Assembly (NCBI GenBank): GCA_008638375.1
Contig: CM018046.1
Span: 46,721,206-46,785,205 of the forward strand
DNA from: Nyssa sinensis
Taxonomy: Eukaryota > Streptophyta > Magnoliopsida > Cornales > Nyssaceae
Direction: 5' to 3'
DNA: 64,000 nt
Every line of letters starts with the position of its first letter. Within the stretch, counting starts at the first letter, position 1. Below, piece by piece: positions 1 to 12,080 of the stretch. The position numbers were made by a program, and so were the translations under genes. Below the pieces are notes generated by a model that worked only from the letters and a program-made list of their open reading frames with translations, ran no database searches and had not been told where the DNA came from.

Positions 1-312
1 GGTTGTTCCAAGGCCGTGTTTTAATGTTAAGCATATTTATTCCCCCAAACAAATACTAATTGAATTCCTCACTTTGAATGCCTCCCCTAGCGACAATGTA
101 TCATCAAAGGGATTAGGAAAAGCATAACTAGAGAATTAACCAACATATGGATATTTTTTTATTCAGGCGAATTCATCAAACACGATTCAATTCAAAGTGT
201 GTTCAAACAGACAACCACTCGGACTACCAGTCTCTAAGTACATATTGACACATATAGTAGTTTCAACCACAGCACGTACCAAACACAACTTAGAGATTTT
301 TTTAGAGTGGCT

Positions 313-584
313 TCATTTCTTTCCACGCAGTTTCACTCCGAGCGCCCTCTCCGGCTTAACGATTATCTGTTGATTAGGAATAGCTTTACCTGATTCATAC
401 TCCTGGATTATCTGAGGCTTCTCGTTGATTATCTACAGCAAAAATCCACGTAGTTAAGCAGGTTCCAAGGTATGCATGGGTTGAGAGAGAGAGAGATTTA
501 CTTGAGCAAGTTGACCTTGGGTAAGCTTCTTGTTCATTCGAGCTTGCATAATATTTTTCTTAAGCTCAGTGGGTACACGTTCAT
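313..584 (-). pseudogene. MBF1: MBF1 transcriptional coactivator, last two exons only
   Basis: Multiprotein bridging factor 1 links sequence-specific transcription factors to TBP through a C-terminal Cro/C1-type helix-turn-helix. Two minus-strand exons are visible. The first, 502-584, follows a TAG acceptor and ends at a GTAAAT donor; it encodes ERVPTELKKNIMQARMNKKL followed by TQGQLAQ. The second, 313-432, encodes [19 protein letters not shown] and then [20 protein letters not shown] and a TGA stop. This is the canonical MBF1 C-terminus. Splice phases agree: the CAT codon for the His before ERVP spans the preceding junction. Two residues differ from the usual IIGKLERALG (G to V, L to P). I find no N-terminal exons in 585-1150, where a truncated LINE begins, so the gene is either broken or has a long intron filled with transposons reaching beyond what I can link. 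Family assignment is firm; whether it is functional is unclear. Confidence 0.85.
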
Positions 585-1156
585 CTACAATTAAAAGTAA
601 ATGAAACGTGAAACTATTAGGGTCAAGACAAAAAAAATACATGATAGAAACGCTTTAGAGTAAAGTAAGATATAAAATTTATGAGAGTAGACACTTCTTA
701 GAATAAATGCTGCGTAAGGAAAGATATAAAACTATGTGAAGAGTGGACAATTCTTAACCCATCAAATTGGTGGCAGACAAAGCATTGGCTTTCAGTATCA
801 ATCAAGAAAACCTAACATGCAAAAATAAATCCAGAAAATGGTTTGAGCAGGAGAGACTAAATCAGAACAAGAAAATCAAGTAACAATTGCAACACTGGTC
901 AATATCAAAGCTGAGTTGTACATGTATCATCTAGTATATTGTTTGTAAAGTAATAATAAAAGGAAAAGGACGCCAATTTGAGATTTCAAAACATTATCAA
1001 AAAAAAATCTACCGCTTCAATGATCTGCACATCTCATGCGATACTTATGATACACTACGTATCATACAACATGCCCATTGAATCACACAATACATTGCAA
1101 ACCGATAAAAAAAAAAAAACTCTCTACATATCGTTTTCTTGCTGTATCGAAACATA
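585..1156. other. AT-rich non-coding stretch between MBF1 exons and LINE
   Basis: No convincing coding signal. This would be the intron upstream of the MBF1 exons if that gene continued, but I see no further MBF1 exon here. Confidence 0.4.
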
Positions 1157-1453
1157 TTATACAATATGTATCGTGCATAGTACAATAATAACAACTAAAA
1201 TAATAATGCCTCCCAACGTCCCCCCTACTTCCAACAACACCCATTCTAAATATATACCACCCCAAACACTCCTGGTCACCCCTCTTGAAATCACGCTTAT
1301 CTTGGTTTCTTGTATGCAGACTAGATCCACTCTCCATTCCTTCAAAAGATTCCTCATTATGCTCCTTTTGTTCGGATCATTCATCCCACAGACATTCCAA
1401 GATACCTCACCCTTCCTAACCACCTTTTTCCCCATCTGCCTCCTTTCCATCAT
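1157..1453 (-). pseudogene. LINE ORF2 endonuclease N-terminus (fragment)
   Basis: The minus-strand reading contains VSWNVCGMNDPNKRSIMRNL, then LLKEWRVDLVCIQETKI and VWGGIYLEWVLLEVGGTLGG. This matches the start of the apurinic-like endonuclease domain of plant L1-type LINEs (WNVRGLN, the conserved QETK with catalytic Glu, and the following DWVALDAxGxSGGI region). The domain ends after about 95 residues; the rest of the endonuclease and the reverse transcriptase are absent. Identified by motif recognition. Confidence 0.75.
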
Positions 1454-3077
1454 AGTTCTCCAAACATGTTAAGTTACTCAACTCCCTCACCCTTTCTGTC
1501 TCCTAGCCACCATACATGCTTGCATGCCCCATTTCTCATCATTTCCTGCAAACAACTGCAGTGTTTCCTCCTCAAAGTCCTCCTCCGTAACAACCAAAAA
1601 TAAGCTGAAAGCTTTTATTTTCTTTGTTACCCACGCAGACGCTTGCTGCTGCTTCCTTTTGAACTCCTCCACATCGGACAACTCTCCCCAAATGTCCATT
1701 GGGTCAACAACCACCAGAGGCTCTACTGCATCAACGAGTCCAGTGTGTCCATTGGGTTTACCATTGCCAATAGAGCACACGTGATGAAGACATATCTGAA
1801 TCTGGTCCCTCTTAACACTGCAGTCCATATTCTGTCAGGCCAAGTAGTCCCCCCAATTGTGCCCCTCTACGTCGCTGAGTTATCCTCTAAATCGCCTGGA
1901 TATTCTCTAAACTATAATAGTTGCACCTTTCCATCAAAGCCAGCGCGAGGGACTCTGTCTCAGTTTCTGCACTCTCCTAGCTCCTCTCCTCTCCCTAAAC
2001 TTCTGGATTTGACACAATCTGGAACTCATCCAGGGCATCTCCCCTCCTAGATTCAGCTTCCTCAAATTTTTTTTTTCGATTGGTCAACTTCCTCGATATT
2101 TGATTCTGACAACTCTGAGTCATCTCTCCCTTTTGTAGCCCTTCTCCTTTAATGGTGGATCCCTGAGTCCACTGACAACCTGCACCTCCCTTTGAAAACT
2201 GTTGCCTGCAGTGGGGGCACCACTACCTTACTCTCTCTTCTAGCTCTTTTACATGTACCATCTCCACTACTGCATGGCTCCCTGTAGAAGGCATAACACG
2301 GTTTCTGTTACCTGTATCATCGTTGCGTGATGAGAAGTGCCTGTGACACGAAGAGACCTCAGCAGATTGGGCTATTAAAGTTCTCTCTCCATCGGGCTCA
2401 TCTGTTTGGTGGCTCAGAATGTCGAACTCAAACATGTTCCCCTTAATCTCGTGCCTGTTCAAATCTTGTGCGCTGTTGATCAGTGAATTCTAGTCTGTTC
2501 CTTCACAGCAAATGACATGGCCCCTTTTTTGGACAAGTGGCCTTATTCTTACTTAGGCCCGAGTCCATCCACCCACTATCAGCCCTGTTAATCAGATCCT
2601 CCTTCTGTAACCCAGGCCAAAGCCCACTCTGTCCTTCTGTTGGTAGCCCCATCGATACGATCTACCCTTTGTGGCCCAAGCCCAACATCTCGGTCTCTAC
2701 GAATCTGCAATCTTCCACTGCCTTCATCAGACCAATCACATGCCATCGATTCTTTCTTTTTAAAATTCAAATTTGAGCCACGTGTCAGCTCCCTACCGCC
2801 ATAATCTGCATCATGATCTCCTTTATTGCCACATCTCACCTTATCGTCCAATGCACCCCACCTACCACAACACACCTCTACCGCATCATCCTCAATCCTC
2901 TTCCCCACTGTTGTTGCTCTGTTATCCACCCGTCACCAATCCACCATTTTTCTCACATCCTGGAGACTCTGCATGTCCTATGTACCTCTTCGAAGCATCG
3001 CAACCATCGTCGAAGCCAACTCAACACAAAGAAGGACCTCCACACACCAGGAACCCATTGCCACCAAGATGGTAGGC
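1157..3077 (-). mobile_element. LINE fragment 1, left (downstream) piece
   Basis: This is the continuation, on the minus strand, of the LINE piece at 11464-12080; a Copia element sits between them with matching 5-bp duplications (gaaat). The stretch 3077 to about 1460 holds the degraded C-terminal part of a plant LINE ORF1 (long proline/serine-rich and charged readings, many stops). It then enters the N-terminus of ORF2 at 1453. The RT-containing 3' half is missing: sequence stops looking LINE-like near 1160-1190. LINEs are normally truncated at the 5' end, so retention of the 5' half and loss of the 3' half implies a later deletion. Confidence 0.6.
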
Positions 3078-3082
3078 GAAAT

Positions 3083-3311
3083 TGTTAAGAACACTAAGAA
3101 GAAATTTAGCACACAAAAGTGGTATTATTGATAACAACCTGCAGGCATATATAGCCTTTTACAAAGAGATAAAATTGAAATAACAACCCACGTCTACAAC
3201 ATCCTAAAACGTGGTAAAAAACTAAGAAGAATTCGTCAAAACACTATCCACTAATTCCTAAAGAATAGGACTTATTAACAAACTGAAATAACTTAGAAAT
3301 TGGATCTAACA
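3083..3311 (-). repeat. Copia 3' LTR (left copy)
   Basis: Starts TGTTAAGAACAC and ends GGATCTAACA; a 229-bp direct repeat of 11230-11458. Read in element orientation it is the 3' LTR. Confidence 0.95.
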
Positions 3312-3322
3312 TTCCCTCCCTT
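3312..3322 (-). promoter_or_regulatory. Copia polypurine tract
   Basis: On the minus strand the bases immediately upstream of the 3' LTR read TAAGGGAGGGAA, a typical plus-strand priming polypurine tract. Confidence 0.7.
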
Positions 3323-3390
3323 ACACTGTATGCAGAATGCATTCAGTTTATATTAGGAACTTCACACACGCCCAGCAAACTATGAAGCTT

Positions 3391-5646
3391 CTAAAACACC
3401 TCCAACCTGAGCGGCTTTGTCATAATGTCAGCTAGCTGGTCTTGAGTATTACAATGTCTTAAATCAACCACACCATCTCTTACCAATTCACGAAGAAAAT
3501 GAAAGTTGATGTCAATGTGCTTGCTTTTTCCGTGAAGAACAGGATTCTTGGAGAGTTTTATAGTTGAACTGTTATCACACAAAATTGTAGTACATTTCTC
3601 CTGCACGTAACCAAGCTTTGTTAAAACTCGTCTTAACCAAACACACTGACAAGCACATAAGGCAGCTGCAATGTATTCGGCTTCAGTGGTGGATAAGCTA
3701 ACCACAGGCTGTTTTTTGGATGACCACGACACCGCTCCAGAACTAAACATGAATACACACCCCGTTGTACTCTTCCGATCATCTAGATCTCCAGCAAAAT
3801 CACTATCTGAGTAAGCTGTGAGTTGCTTACAGTCTCCTTTCTTGTAGAAAATCCCCAGATCAGTCGTTCCTTTCAAATATCTTAGCAACCTCTTCGCTGT
3901 CAATCAGTGTTGCTCTGTAGGACATGACATGAACCTGCTGATAAGACTCACACCATACATCAAATCAGGTCTGGTTGTAGTTAAGTACATGAGACTGCCA
4001 ACCACCTGCTTGAACAAACTTGCATCAACCTTAGCTCCCTTCTCATCCTTTGACAATCTGCAACCTGGAACTATGGGGTTCTTCACCAAATTGCTTCTGT
4101 TCATGCCAAATCTTTCTAAAACTTCAGGAGCATATTTTCTTTGACACACATAAATCCCATCAGAATGTTGTAGTACTTCAATCCCCAAAAATATCTCATT
4201 TTTCCCAAGTCAGACATGTCAAATTCTAACATCATCGACTTCTTAAACTCTTCACACATGCTCTTGTCCTTCCCAGTAAAAATTAAATCATCAACATAAA
4301 GACTGACAATTAAAAGCTTACCTCCTTCCTTCGACTTTGTGAATAGGGTGTGTTCATAATGGCATTTTTCAAAGTCCTCTTTAGCAAAATAGCCTTCAAT
4401 TTTGCTGTATCAAGCTCGTGGAGCTTGTTTAAGGCCATACAGCGCCTTATTCAGCTTATAAACCTTGTGTTCCTCGCCCTTCTTCTCATATCCCTGAGGC
4501 TGTTGGACATACACTTCCTCACTAAGCTCACCATGCAAAAATGCGCTCTTTACATCAAGCTGAAAAATACTCCAACCTTCTTGAGCTGCTAGAGCAATTA
4601 CCAAACGTTTGGTATCTAGTCTTGCAACTAGAGCATAAACTTCTGTGTAATCAATCCCATATTTTTGTGCATATCCCTTTGCCACAATTCTAGCCTTGCA
4701 CTTGTCTATCTCACCATTTTCATTGAGTTTTGTTTTAAAAACCCATTTAACTCCAATAGTCTTCACTCCTTCAGGTAGAATAGTCAGGTCCCATGTTTTA
4801 TTAAGTTTAATGGCCTCAATCTCTGCATTCATGGCATCTCTCCATTTCTTGCTTTTCACAGCTTCTTCGAAAGTAATGGGATCAGCTTCTGTGAGAACCG
4901 CCATGGCACTTAAATTTTCTTCTTCTGACAAGCCTTCTCCGGTTTCATAATCTTGCATCCATCGTGGAACTCGTCTTGCCCTTCCTTGAACTGGACCCGA
5001 GGAGTTCTCATCATGTGACTCACTGGAAGGTGAGCTAGTGCCACTTGAACCAGCTCCATTTGTGCCACTTGAACCAGCTGCATTTGTGCCATTTGAACCA
5101 GCTCCATTTGTGCCATTTGAACCAGCTTCTTCATTTTCATTAGCCTTTGCCCCAAATTCCCCTTCATTCTCGGCTTCATCTCCTTCTTCATCACTATCAC
5201 CCCACTCTACCAAATTCCTCTTCATTCTTGGCTTCATCTCCTTCTTCATCACTATCACCCCACTCTAACACATCCGAAGCCATTTCTTCCCTGCTTATGT
5301 TCCAATTCCATCGCTCATTCTCCTCAAAAACAACATCCCTACTAACAATTATTTTCTTAGAAACCGGATCAAACAATTTATAAGCTTTCGACTCATCGCT
5401 TACTCCCAATAAAACATATTGAAAGCTTTTGTCATCTAACTTGATTCTTTTCTGGTATGGTATGTGCACATGAGCCAAGCACCCAAAAACCCTGAAATAT
5501 TCTATTGTAGGCTTTATACCACTCCATGCTTCCTCTATAGTTCTATTTTGCACAGCTAAAGTAGGGCACCTGTTGAGGACATGCACACACCATCTCACAG
5601 CTTTTGGCCAGAAAGCCTTTGGAACCTGCTTCTCAGTGAGCATACA
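3391..5646 (-). pseudogene. Copia pol, second half: end of integrase, RT and RNase H (broken)
   Basis: Minus-strand readings give the integrase C-terminal region (5197-5643), an acidic Asn/Ser/Gly linker, then Copia RT (4410-5258, with KARIVAKGYAQKYGIDYTE and FQLDVKSAFLHGEL). RT continues with an intact YVDD active site at about 4287-4298 and the 3904-4188 segment. RNase HI (3391-3903) shows SDSDFAG, STTEAEY and LCDNSS acidic positions and ends near TKPL. Breaks: a duplicated stretch around 5160-5270 that shifts frame, a stop at about 4409 where Copia proteins have Trp (after QAPRA), and another Trp-to-stop at about 3903 (after CPTEQH). The upstream half lies at 9308-11138 beyond the inserted LTR. 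Non-functional. Confidence 0.9.
5160..5270 (-). repeat. Tandem duplication (about 57 bp) in Copia acidic linker
   Basis: The segment coding for EWGDSDEEGDEA-type residues occurs twice in a row, on the plus strand as two copies of a block rich in CTTCATCTCCTTCTTCATCA. The two copies fall in different reading frames, so the duplication, or a one-base change with it, is what breaks pol between integrase and RT. Confidence 0.7.
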
Positions 5647-8600
5647 TGTAACACCCCAACTTTGATTAATTAATAATTAGTTACTAATTATTAATTAGAA
5701 CCAACATAAAGAATAATTAAGGAGTTAATCGGGAACCTCATGATAGACCGATAAAATGCTTAAGCACATCAGAGGTGAGGGCGTTATGCCCGAACCTAAT
5801 GACCAATTAATTAGGTGAAATGATGTTATTCTAACGCTAAGAAAACTAGAGTTAGCGAACTACAGAAATCCCAAGGGATTAATAACTGACACTAGACCTT
5901 GGAGATTGAAGCTAACCTAAATAGGAAATGACCGGAAGAAACCGTGTCAAAAAAGAAGCAACGGAAAAGAAGATATTTAGAAAATAGCTGAAACAGTTAA
6001 GTGCGCCAACCAAACAGGGCCTAAGCCCAAAATATGGAAAATTCCCAAAAGTGTGGCCAAGGGGACTTGAACCCTTGACCAAGTGGGCATGATTCTTGTT
6101 GTCCAAAAAGTTACCAAGTGGGCTGTTGACATCTTTGTGCTTATATATGCAACCAATTTTTATTTAAACCCAAATTAGCCAAGGCCACCTCCCAAATTGG
6201 CCATTGGCCTTACATGCAAATCCCACATCATTGGCTTACCTCATCTCCTCTCTCTTCAGTCTATCAATCAGCCGAACCTACACTATTATATGTATACATA
6301 GAGATATATATATGGGAGACAACATGATTTCATTTCACCCCCATCCACCAACTAGCTTTCATGCATCCAAATTCTGGTTTTAGAAAACAAGCAACATGAG
6401 CAAACTGTGTGCTCTATGTATATATCAGATTTGGTGTGAGACCATGAGAGGGATTTAGAGAGAGAAAGTGAGAACTTGGAGTGCAAGTCCATGTGTGTGT
6501 GAGCTTGAGTGTGGCAACTGAGTGAACGTAAGGAACTGGGCATCCTGAGGAGCTCTGTGAGGCTTTGAGTCAAGCCATAAGAAGGAGGAGCCACTGTCTA
6601 GAGGTATAACCTCAAAATTTTCCTTTTCTTCTTTGATCAAATTTTGTTACAGTTTTATTGCTTTAAAATTCCATAAACTGCATGCATGATAGTAAAATTG
6701 AAAACCTGGGTTGAATGCTCGCATTCTAGACCACCAGAACTGCCCAAAACACTAGGAATAGTGTAACCGCCATTAATGGACCTCGGATTATGCAGGTCTG
6801 AATCGACTTGCACCAAACTTAAACTGGGTCATCTAGGCTTAAATTAGACCTTAAAAGGATCTCAAAAACCTTGACACGTGACCATAATAGCTCAGAACTG
6901 ACCCCCAAAACTTGAGTTACAGGTTACGGCCATAAAACCTAGTTTTTATTTGAGACATTAAAACTATGATTTATGAATGGGGACTGAACCCCCATGACTT
7001 GGGGATCATGTGGGAACAAACCGCACTCAAAATGGTGAAGAAATGAGAGTTTTCTACGGAGTTGCAAGTTTGAGTATCGATTTCCAAAACACGACCATGA
7101 GCACAAACTAAAACCGTAGCTTGATGCTAAACTGTTCCTTGATGTATTAGAAATATTTTAGGAACAATAACAGAGGAAATTAGTACTTCAATACGCACAA
7201 AATTAAAAGAAAAGAAGTGTAGAAAATTAGGGTTAACAGTGGGGTGTTGGGGAAGACGACCTACAGTGTCGGGTCAAATGGGTTGGGCCGGATCTGGATT
7301 CGGGTCGGGGCCCGACCCGTCACACAAAGGGTTTAAATGGAACGATGACGTTTAGGTTAGGTTTTAAAATGTTAAGGCTGACGTCATCATGACGTCAGCA
7401 TTACGTTAGGAACCAATTAAACCGGTCGGTTTAATTAAACTCTGGACTGGTTCACTTAAGACTGAACTGAACCGGTTGGTTCAGACCGGAAGTCTGTATA
7501 ATTGCATTTCGACCCCAAAAATTCTGGGAAATGCCACTGTGACCCAATCTGAAATATTTAAATAATAAAAATTATGAAATTGCCCCTAGTTCTCAAACAA
7601 GTCAAACGAAGTCCGAATAGAGTAAACGAATAGTGGATTTTGATTATTTTGGACGTTCCGGACTCAATGATGTGTTTCGTTTTACGAGACGAGACTCCAA
7701 AAAAAATTAAGACACGTTAAAGTACAAATTACCAAACTGCCCCTGACATGTCCAAAGCCCAATTAAAAGCCAAGAAGGTCTAAATTGACTTTCTTCGACG
7801 TTCCAGACTCAACGGTGAGGTCCGTATTATGAAATAAAGTACGGAAAAATATGATGCGTCAATAAAATAAGGCTCACGATAAGACGTTAGGACGTAATAC
7901 GATTTAAGCATAATTAGAAACATCAATAGGAGAAATTTGAAGTACATTGAAGTTAATAGATTATTGTGAATTGTTTCTAGGAACTACAAAGGGAAGGGAA
8001 CAACCAACTAATAGTGCAAACCCAGGAAATCAAGGTGAGTAATCCTGCATTTGAAGTGGAGATTTTAACTCCACGATTTAAATGATGTTTTAAGCTTCAA
8101 AATATCTGAAGCATTGAATGTTTAAATTCCATATTTCATGATTCCTGTATTGAAATATTCCGCTCTTATAATTCTCTTGCGGCATGTTCAGTGAATGATT
8201 TTTGTTACAATTCTCTTTGAAAGTATTTAACATGTCATCTGTTCTGAAATGTTATTCCAACTATGTGAAGATTCTATCAAGAACATCATGTTTTAAATGC
8301 TCATAAAAGCATTTCTTGAAGAAGTCATGTTTAAATGCTTATAAAAAGTATTTCTTGAAGAAGCTAACGTTTTGCAAGATAATAATGATGCATAAGCATC
8401 ACCAGTTATTGAGCACCCTTCGGGTTCTCAATTTAGAAGAATGCCCGGCAGCAGGATCTAATCCCCCAGGCAACGAGATCTCCCAGAAGTAAAACTAGGG
8501 TCTGGTTCAAAACGGATCCTCTAGTTAAATAGTGAAAAGATAACAAATGATTTTTGAAAATGGAAGCAGATTTTACCCTCATTTTCATTGTGTAGGTTTA

Positions 8601-9307
8601 TATATTTTGAAGTAACGTTTTCATTATGAATGTTTACATGCTTTGAAATGCATATACTCTATTTGAAGGAATGTTTATCTAGCTTGAATACTTTAAATGT
8701 TTCAAAGCTATCCGTTATAAAAAGTGCAAGTACTCTGTGTTTAAAATGTACGAACAATTGGTAGTGTGCATTTTATAAACTCTCATGTGCGAAACCACTG
8801 CAAATTGAAAACCCATGACAGATGCAGGAATTACTCATTGGGCTTTTCAAAGCTCACCCCATTCCCTAACATTTTTCAGGTGACAAGGATGATGGATAGG
8901 AGCCTTGTTCTATATGGGGATGACGATTAGAGGCTCTATTTTTTGTTATAAACTTTTGGAGACACTAGGACCTATAGAGGTCAAATTTTGATGTAATAGA
9001 TTTTGGAAAGTATGTACTTAAGCCCGAGGGGCAACTGGATATGTCATGTATATATAAAACCTTAAGTTTTAGTATGCTCTGATTATTATTATTATGTGTA
9101 CCGCTATATATGAAGAGCGGCAGTACCGGATGGATGTGCGACAGATTTTAAATAGAACAGAAAAAGTTTTTTTTTCATGCTTCTGCAACCACAGGTCACA
9201 CCGCCATCCGATATCGTTGCTTATGTGAGCCTCGCCCAAAGGCTCCCGGGCCTAAAGGCGGCAGTCGCGATCCGAGATTCGCACAAGGTGGGTTTTGGGT
9301 CGTGACA
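5647..9307 (+). mobile_element. 3.66-kb solo LTR of a Gypsy-type element inserted in Copia integrase
   Basis: Starts TGTAACACCCCAACTTTG and ends GGGTCGTGACA, with a perfect 5-bp duplication ataca at 5642-5646 and 9308-9312. The Copia integrase frame is interrupted exactly here. No coding domain is present, and no PBS, PPT or second LTR, so it is a solo LTR rather than a full element. Plus orientation is inferred from the TGTAACACCCC start, a TATA-like run near 6295-6312, and CAAGGTGAGTAAT and TTTTTCAGGTGACAAGG stretches like those of long plant Tekay/Del-type LTRs. It contains a CA/GT-rich patch near 6480 and an ATT run near 9090. At 3,661 bp it is long for a solo LTR but within the range of large plant Gypsy LTRs. 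Confidence 0.8.
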
Positions 9308-11138
9308 ATACAACGCACCAAATTCATCACAGTCCTATTCTTCCTCTCAGCAACTCCGTTTTGCTGAAGAGTATAGGCTGCGGTTAATTGCCTAGTTATG
9401 CCATTTGCCTTGCAAAACTCCCCAAACTCATCTAAGGTAAACTCACCACCTCTATCAGTCCTCAAACATTTAAGGTAGGCACCTGCTTCCTTTTCAACAT
9501 AAGCCTTATAACTTCTAAACATGGTAAAGCCTCTGATTTTTCATGTAAGAAGTAAATCCAAGTTTTACGACTAAAATCATCGATAAGACTCAAGATATAC
9601 CTCTTGTTGCTGTTTGATGCAGGCTTTATAGGACCACATATATCGGCATGCACCAGCTCCAACTTCTGTGACGCCCTCCAAAGACTTCTTTTTGGAATGG
9701 ATTCCCTGTGCTGCTTTCCAACCAAACACGTTATGCATAACTTTGCAGGTGTTTTAAGTGAAGGCAAACCACTAACCATCTTTTTGTATTGAAGGGTTCT
9801 CAACCCTTTGAAGCTCAAGTGTCCGAATCTGCAGTGCCACAAATAACTCTCATCTTCTGTCACAGCTTGAAAACAGGTAGTAGCTTTAGGCATCATTGCT
9901 GCAAGCACAACAAACATCCTGTTCGCGCTCATTTCAGACTGAATAATTAGACCCTTACTAGGATGAAAAACTTTGCACTTCCCCTGTTGAATCAGAATTG
10001 CCACACCTTTTTCTTGAAGTTGCCCCATACTTAACAAGTTATTTTTTAACTCAGGAATGTAATAAACCTCAGAAATTACCTGAGTGAATCCATTCACTTG
10101 CATTCGAATGTTTCCTTTCCCCATAACTGCCATCCATGAGTTGTTGCCTAGTTTCACAGTTTGCCTGAATTGAACATCCAAATCCGAGAACCATTCTTTA
10201 TTCCCACTCATATGATTACTACATCCTGAATCGATGAACCAGACCGCTTCTCTCTGAGCATGGTTAAGCTCTACATAGGACATTAATAGCAGTTCTACTC
10301 CTTCGTCTAGTTCAGTATAGTTGGCTCCATTCTCCCATCTAGGACACTCATACTGGAAGTGTCCTAATTTGTGACACTTAAAGCACTTGATAGTAGCCTT
10401 GTTGAAAAGTTGTCTGCCACGACCTCTTCCTCTTCCTCTGAACACCCCTCGACCTCTTCCTCTGCTAGTGTTGTCTTCATGAGTCACCTTGAGAACCTGC
10501 TCCTCTCTACGATGGCCATTCATTCTTTGTTCATGGACTAGCAAACTGCTCTGCAGCTCGTCAATGGTCATTGTGTTCAAATCATTGGATTCTTCAATGG
10601 AGTAAACCACATAATCAAATTTTGAGGTCATGGACCTCAAAACTTTCTCATTAATAATGGTTTGGCTCATTGTCTCACCATGAGCCATCATTTTGTTGGC
10701 TATAGTGAGAGTACGAGCAAAGAAATTATCAACAGTCTCACCCTCTTTCATGTGGAGAGTCTCAAAGTCCCTTCGAAGTGCCTTCAACTGTGCCCTCTTC
10801 ACCTTGGTAGAGCCTTGGTATTTCTGTTTCATTGAGTCCTAAATACCTTTTGATGTGTCTATGTCAAGTATAGTCTCCAAGATATTCCGGTCTATAGCTT
10901 GAAAAAGGTAGTTCTTTACCTTTAAGTCCTTCAGCTTTTGCCCCTCGATCACTTTGCGTTGTGCTTCTGCCTGGTCCTCGACCCCTTGTGTCACCACCCC
11001 CGAAATCCCATTTTCTATGAGATCCCAATATTCCTTGGAACGAAGAAAGTTCTCCATCAACATCGCCCAATGATCATAATGCCCATCAAATTTGGGAACG
11101 GCCGGCAGCACAAAACCACTACTATTGCTCTCCGCCAT
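9308..11138 (-). pseudogene. Copia gag, protease and first half of integrase (broken)
   Basis: Gag starts at ATG 11138 (MAESNSSGFVLPAVPKFDG), a Copia-type UBN2/gag domain. It is cut by a TAG at 10837-10839 at a position where relatives have Trp. The frame continues with more gag, an RG-rich stretch, a CCHC zinc knuckle (CFKCHKLGHFQYEC, about 10345-10390), and protease with DSGCSNHM. A GAG-pre-integrase HHCC zinc-binding region (HCRFGH, CITCLVGKQH) and the integrase core start (HADICGPI) follow. A frameshift near 9520 moves to the frame holding CLRTDRGGEF and NGVAERKNRT (second Asp and the Glu of the DDE triad). The reading stops at 9308 where the solo LTR entered. Inactive. Confidence 0.9.
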
Positions 11139-11213
11139 TGTGCTTGACTCCCTTACTCTGAAAGAAAACTGCAGTTTCTTTCCACACACACTCACAATCA
11201 GGCCCTTGTGATG

Positions 11214-11227
11214 GAGCTCTGATACCA
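11214..11227 (-). promoter_or_regulatory. Copia primer-binding site
   Basis: Just inside the 5' LTR the minus strand reads TGGTATCAGAGCTC, the usual initiator-Met tRNA primer-binding sequence of plant Copia elements. Confidence 0.85.
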
Positions 11228-11229
11228 AA

Positions 11230-11458
11230 TGTTAAGAACACTAAGAAGAAATTTAGCACAAAAAAGTGGTATTATTGATAACAACCTGCAGGCATATATA
11301 GCCTTTTACAAAGAGATAAAATTGAAATAACAACCCACGTCTACAACATCCTAAAATGTGGTAACAAACTAAGAGGGATTCGTCAAAACACTAACCACTA
11401 ATTCCTAAAGAATAGGACTTATTAACAAACTGCAATAACTCAGAAATCGGATCTAATA
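11230..11458 (-). repeat. Copia 5' LTR (right copy)
   Basis: 229-bp direct repeat of 3083-3311 with about 10 mismatches by eye. Its outer end is TCTAATA rather than TCTAACA, so one terminal dinucleotide has mutated. Confidence 0.95.
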
Positions 11459-11463
11459 GAAAT

Positions 11464-12080
11464 ATTGTCCTCTGCCATTTTTACACACAGTCTAGCCCAT
11501 TAGAGATTTTACCTGTTCGTGGTTTCCTCATCAATCTCCAATAAACCCCCATAAGCATCTCCTATCCCTTGTAACACACCACAGTCCCAGAATTGCAATG
11601 GGAGACCAATCAATCTAATCCACACCGACGATTTCCCACCATTACATTTGACACATCCTACTGATGGAGACCACCAATCTAGCATCAGTCGCTTCCCATA
11701 GAATTTTCAATCACCTTCTTCCAATATTATCCTTGCTTCTCTTTCTGACAGAAACTGGAACAGAAATAGTGCCCCATATAACTACCTAACCACCGCCCCT
11801 GATGGGACCTCCCATTATCCTTTCACCAAATCTGTATTTCCTTCACCTGTGGTGTTTCGTCACTTAGAGAGCCCACCCTCCCAACCAAGGGTCTTTTCAG
11901 AAATTCCACCTTTACTTGGCAAGATTCCCTATCCACCAAATGGAGTAACCATTTCTTTGCATAGCCACACTGCACTGGAGTAACCATGACCCCTCTCCAC
12001 CAAACGGAGCTGCTGTTCCAATCTTCTTCAAGGTTGAATCTTTTCTATTTGATTTGAAAAATCACTTTGCTACCCATTGC
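11464..12080 (-). mobile_element. LINE fragment 1, right (upstream) piece with DUF4283-type ORF1
   Basis: On the minus strand about 11640-11530 reads VWIRLIGLPLQFWDCGVLQG followed by IGDAYGGLLEIDEETTNR. This is the DUF4283-type core found in ORF1 of plant L1 LINEs. The frame has further stops. It joins the piece at 1157-3077 once the Copia element and one copy of gaaat are removed. The upstream limit near 12080 is approximate. Confidence 0.65.

Larger units (their letters stand above)
3083..11458 (-). mobile_element. Copia (Ty1-type) LTR retrotransposon, minus orientation
   Basis: The element runs from TG at 3083 to the terminal TA (mutated CA) at 11458. It has 229-bp LTRs at both ends and a perfect 5-bp target duplication gaaat at 3078-3082 and 11459-11463. 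Internal order on the minus strand is PBS, gag, protease, integrase, RT, RNase H, PPT, which is the Copia order (integrase before RT). The body is broken by a solo LTR at 5647-9307, so the original element was about 4.7 kb. By hand count the two LTRs differ at about 10 of 229 positions (roughly 4 percent), so insertion is fairly recent but not current. It sits inside a minus-strand LINE. Confidence 0.95.

Noticed and set aside
978..1472. 164-codon plus-strand ORF
   Set aside because: It is the opposite strand of the LINE endonuclease fragment, and its low-complexity Ile/Thr/Ser-rich reading has no family features.
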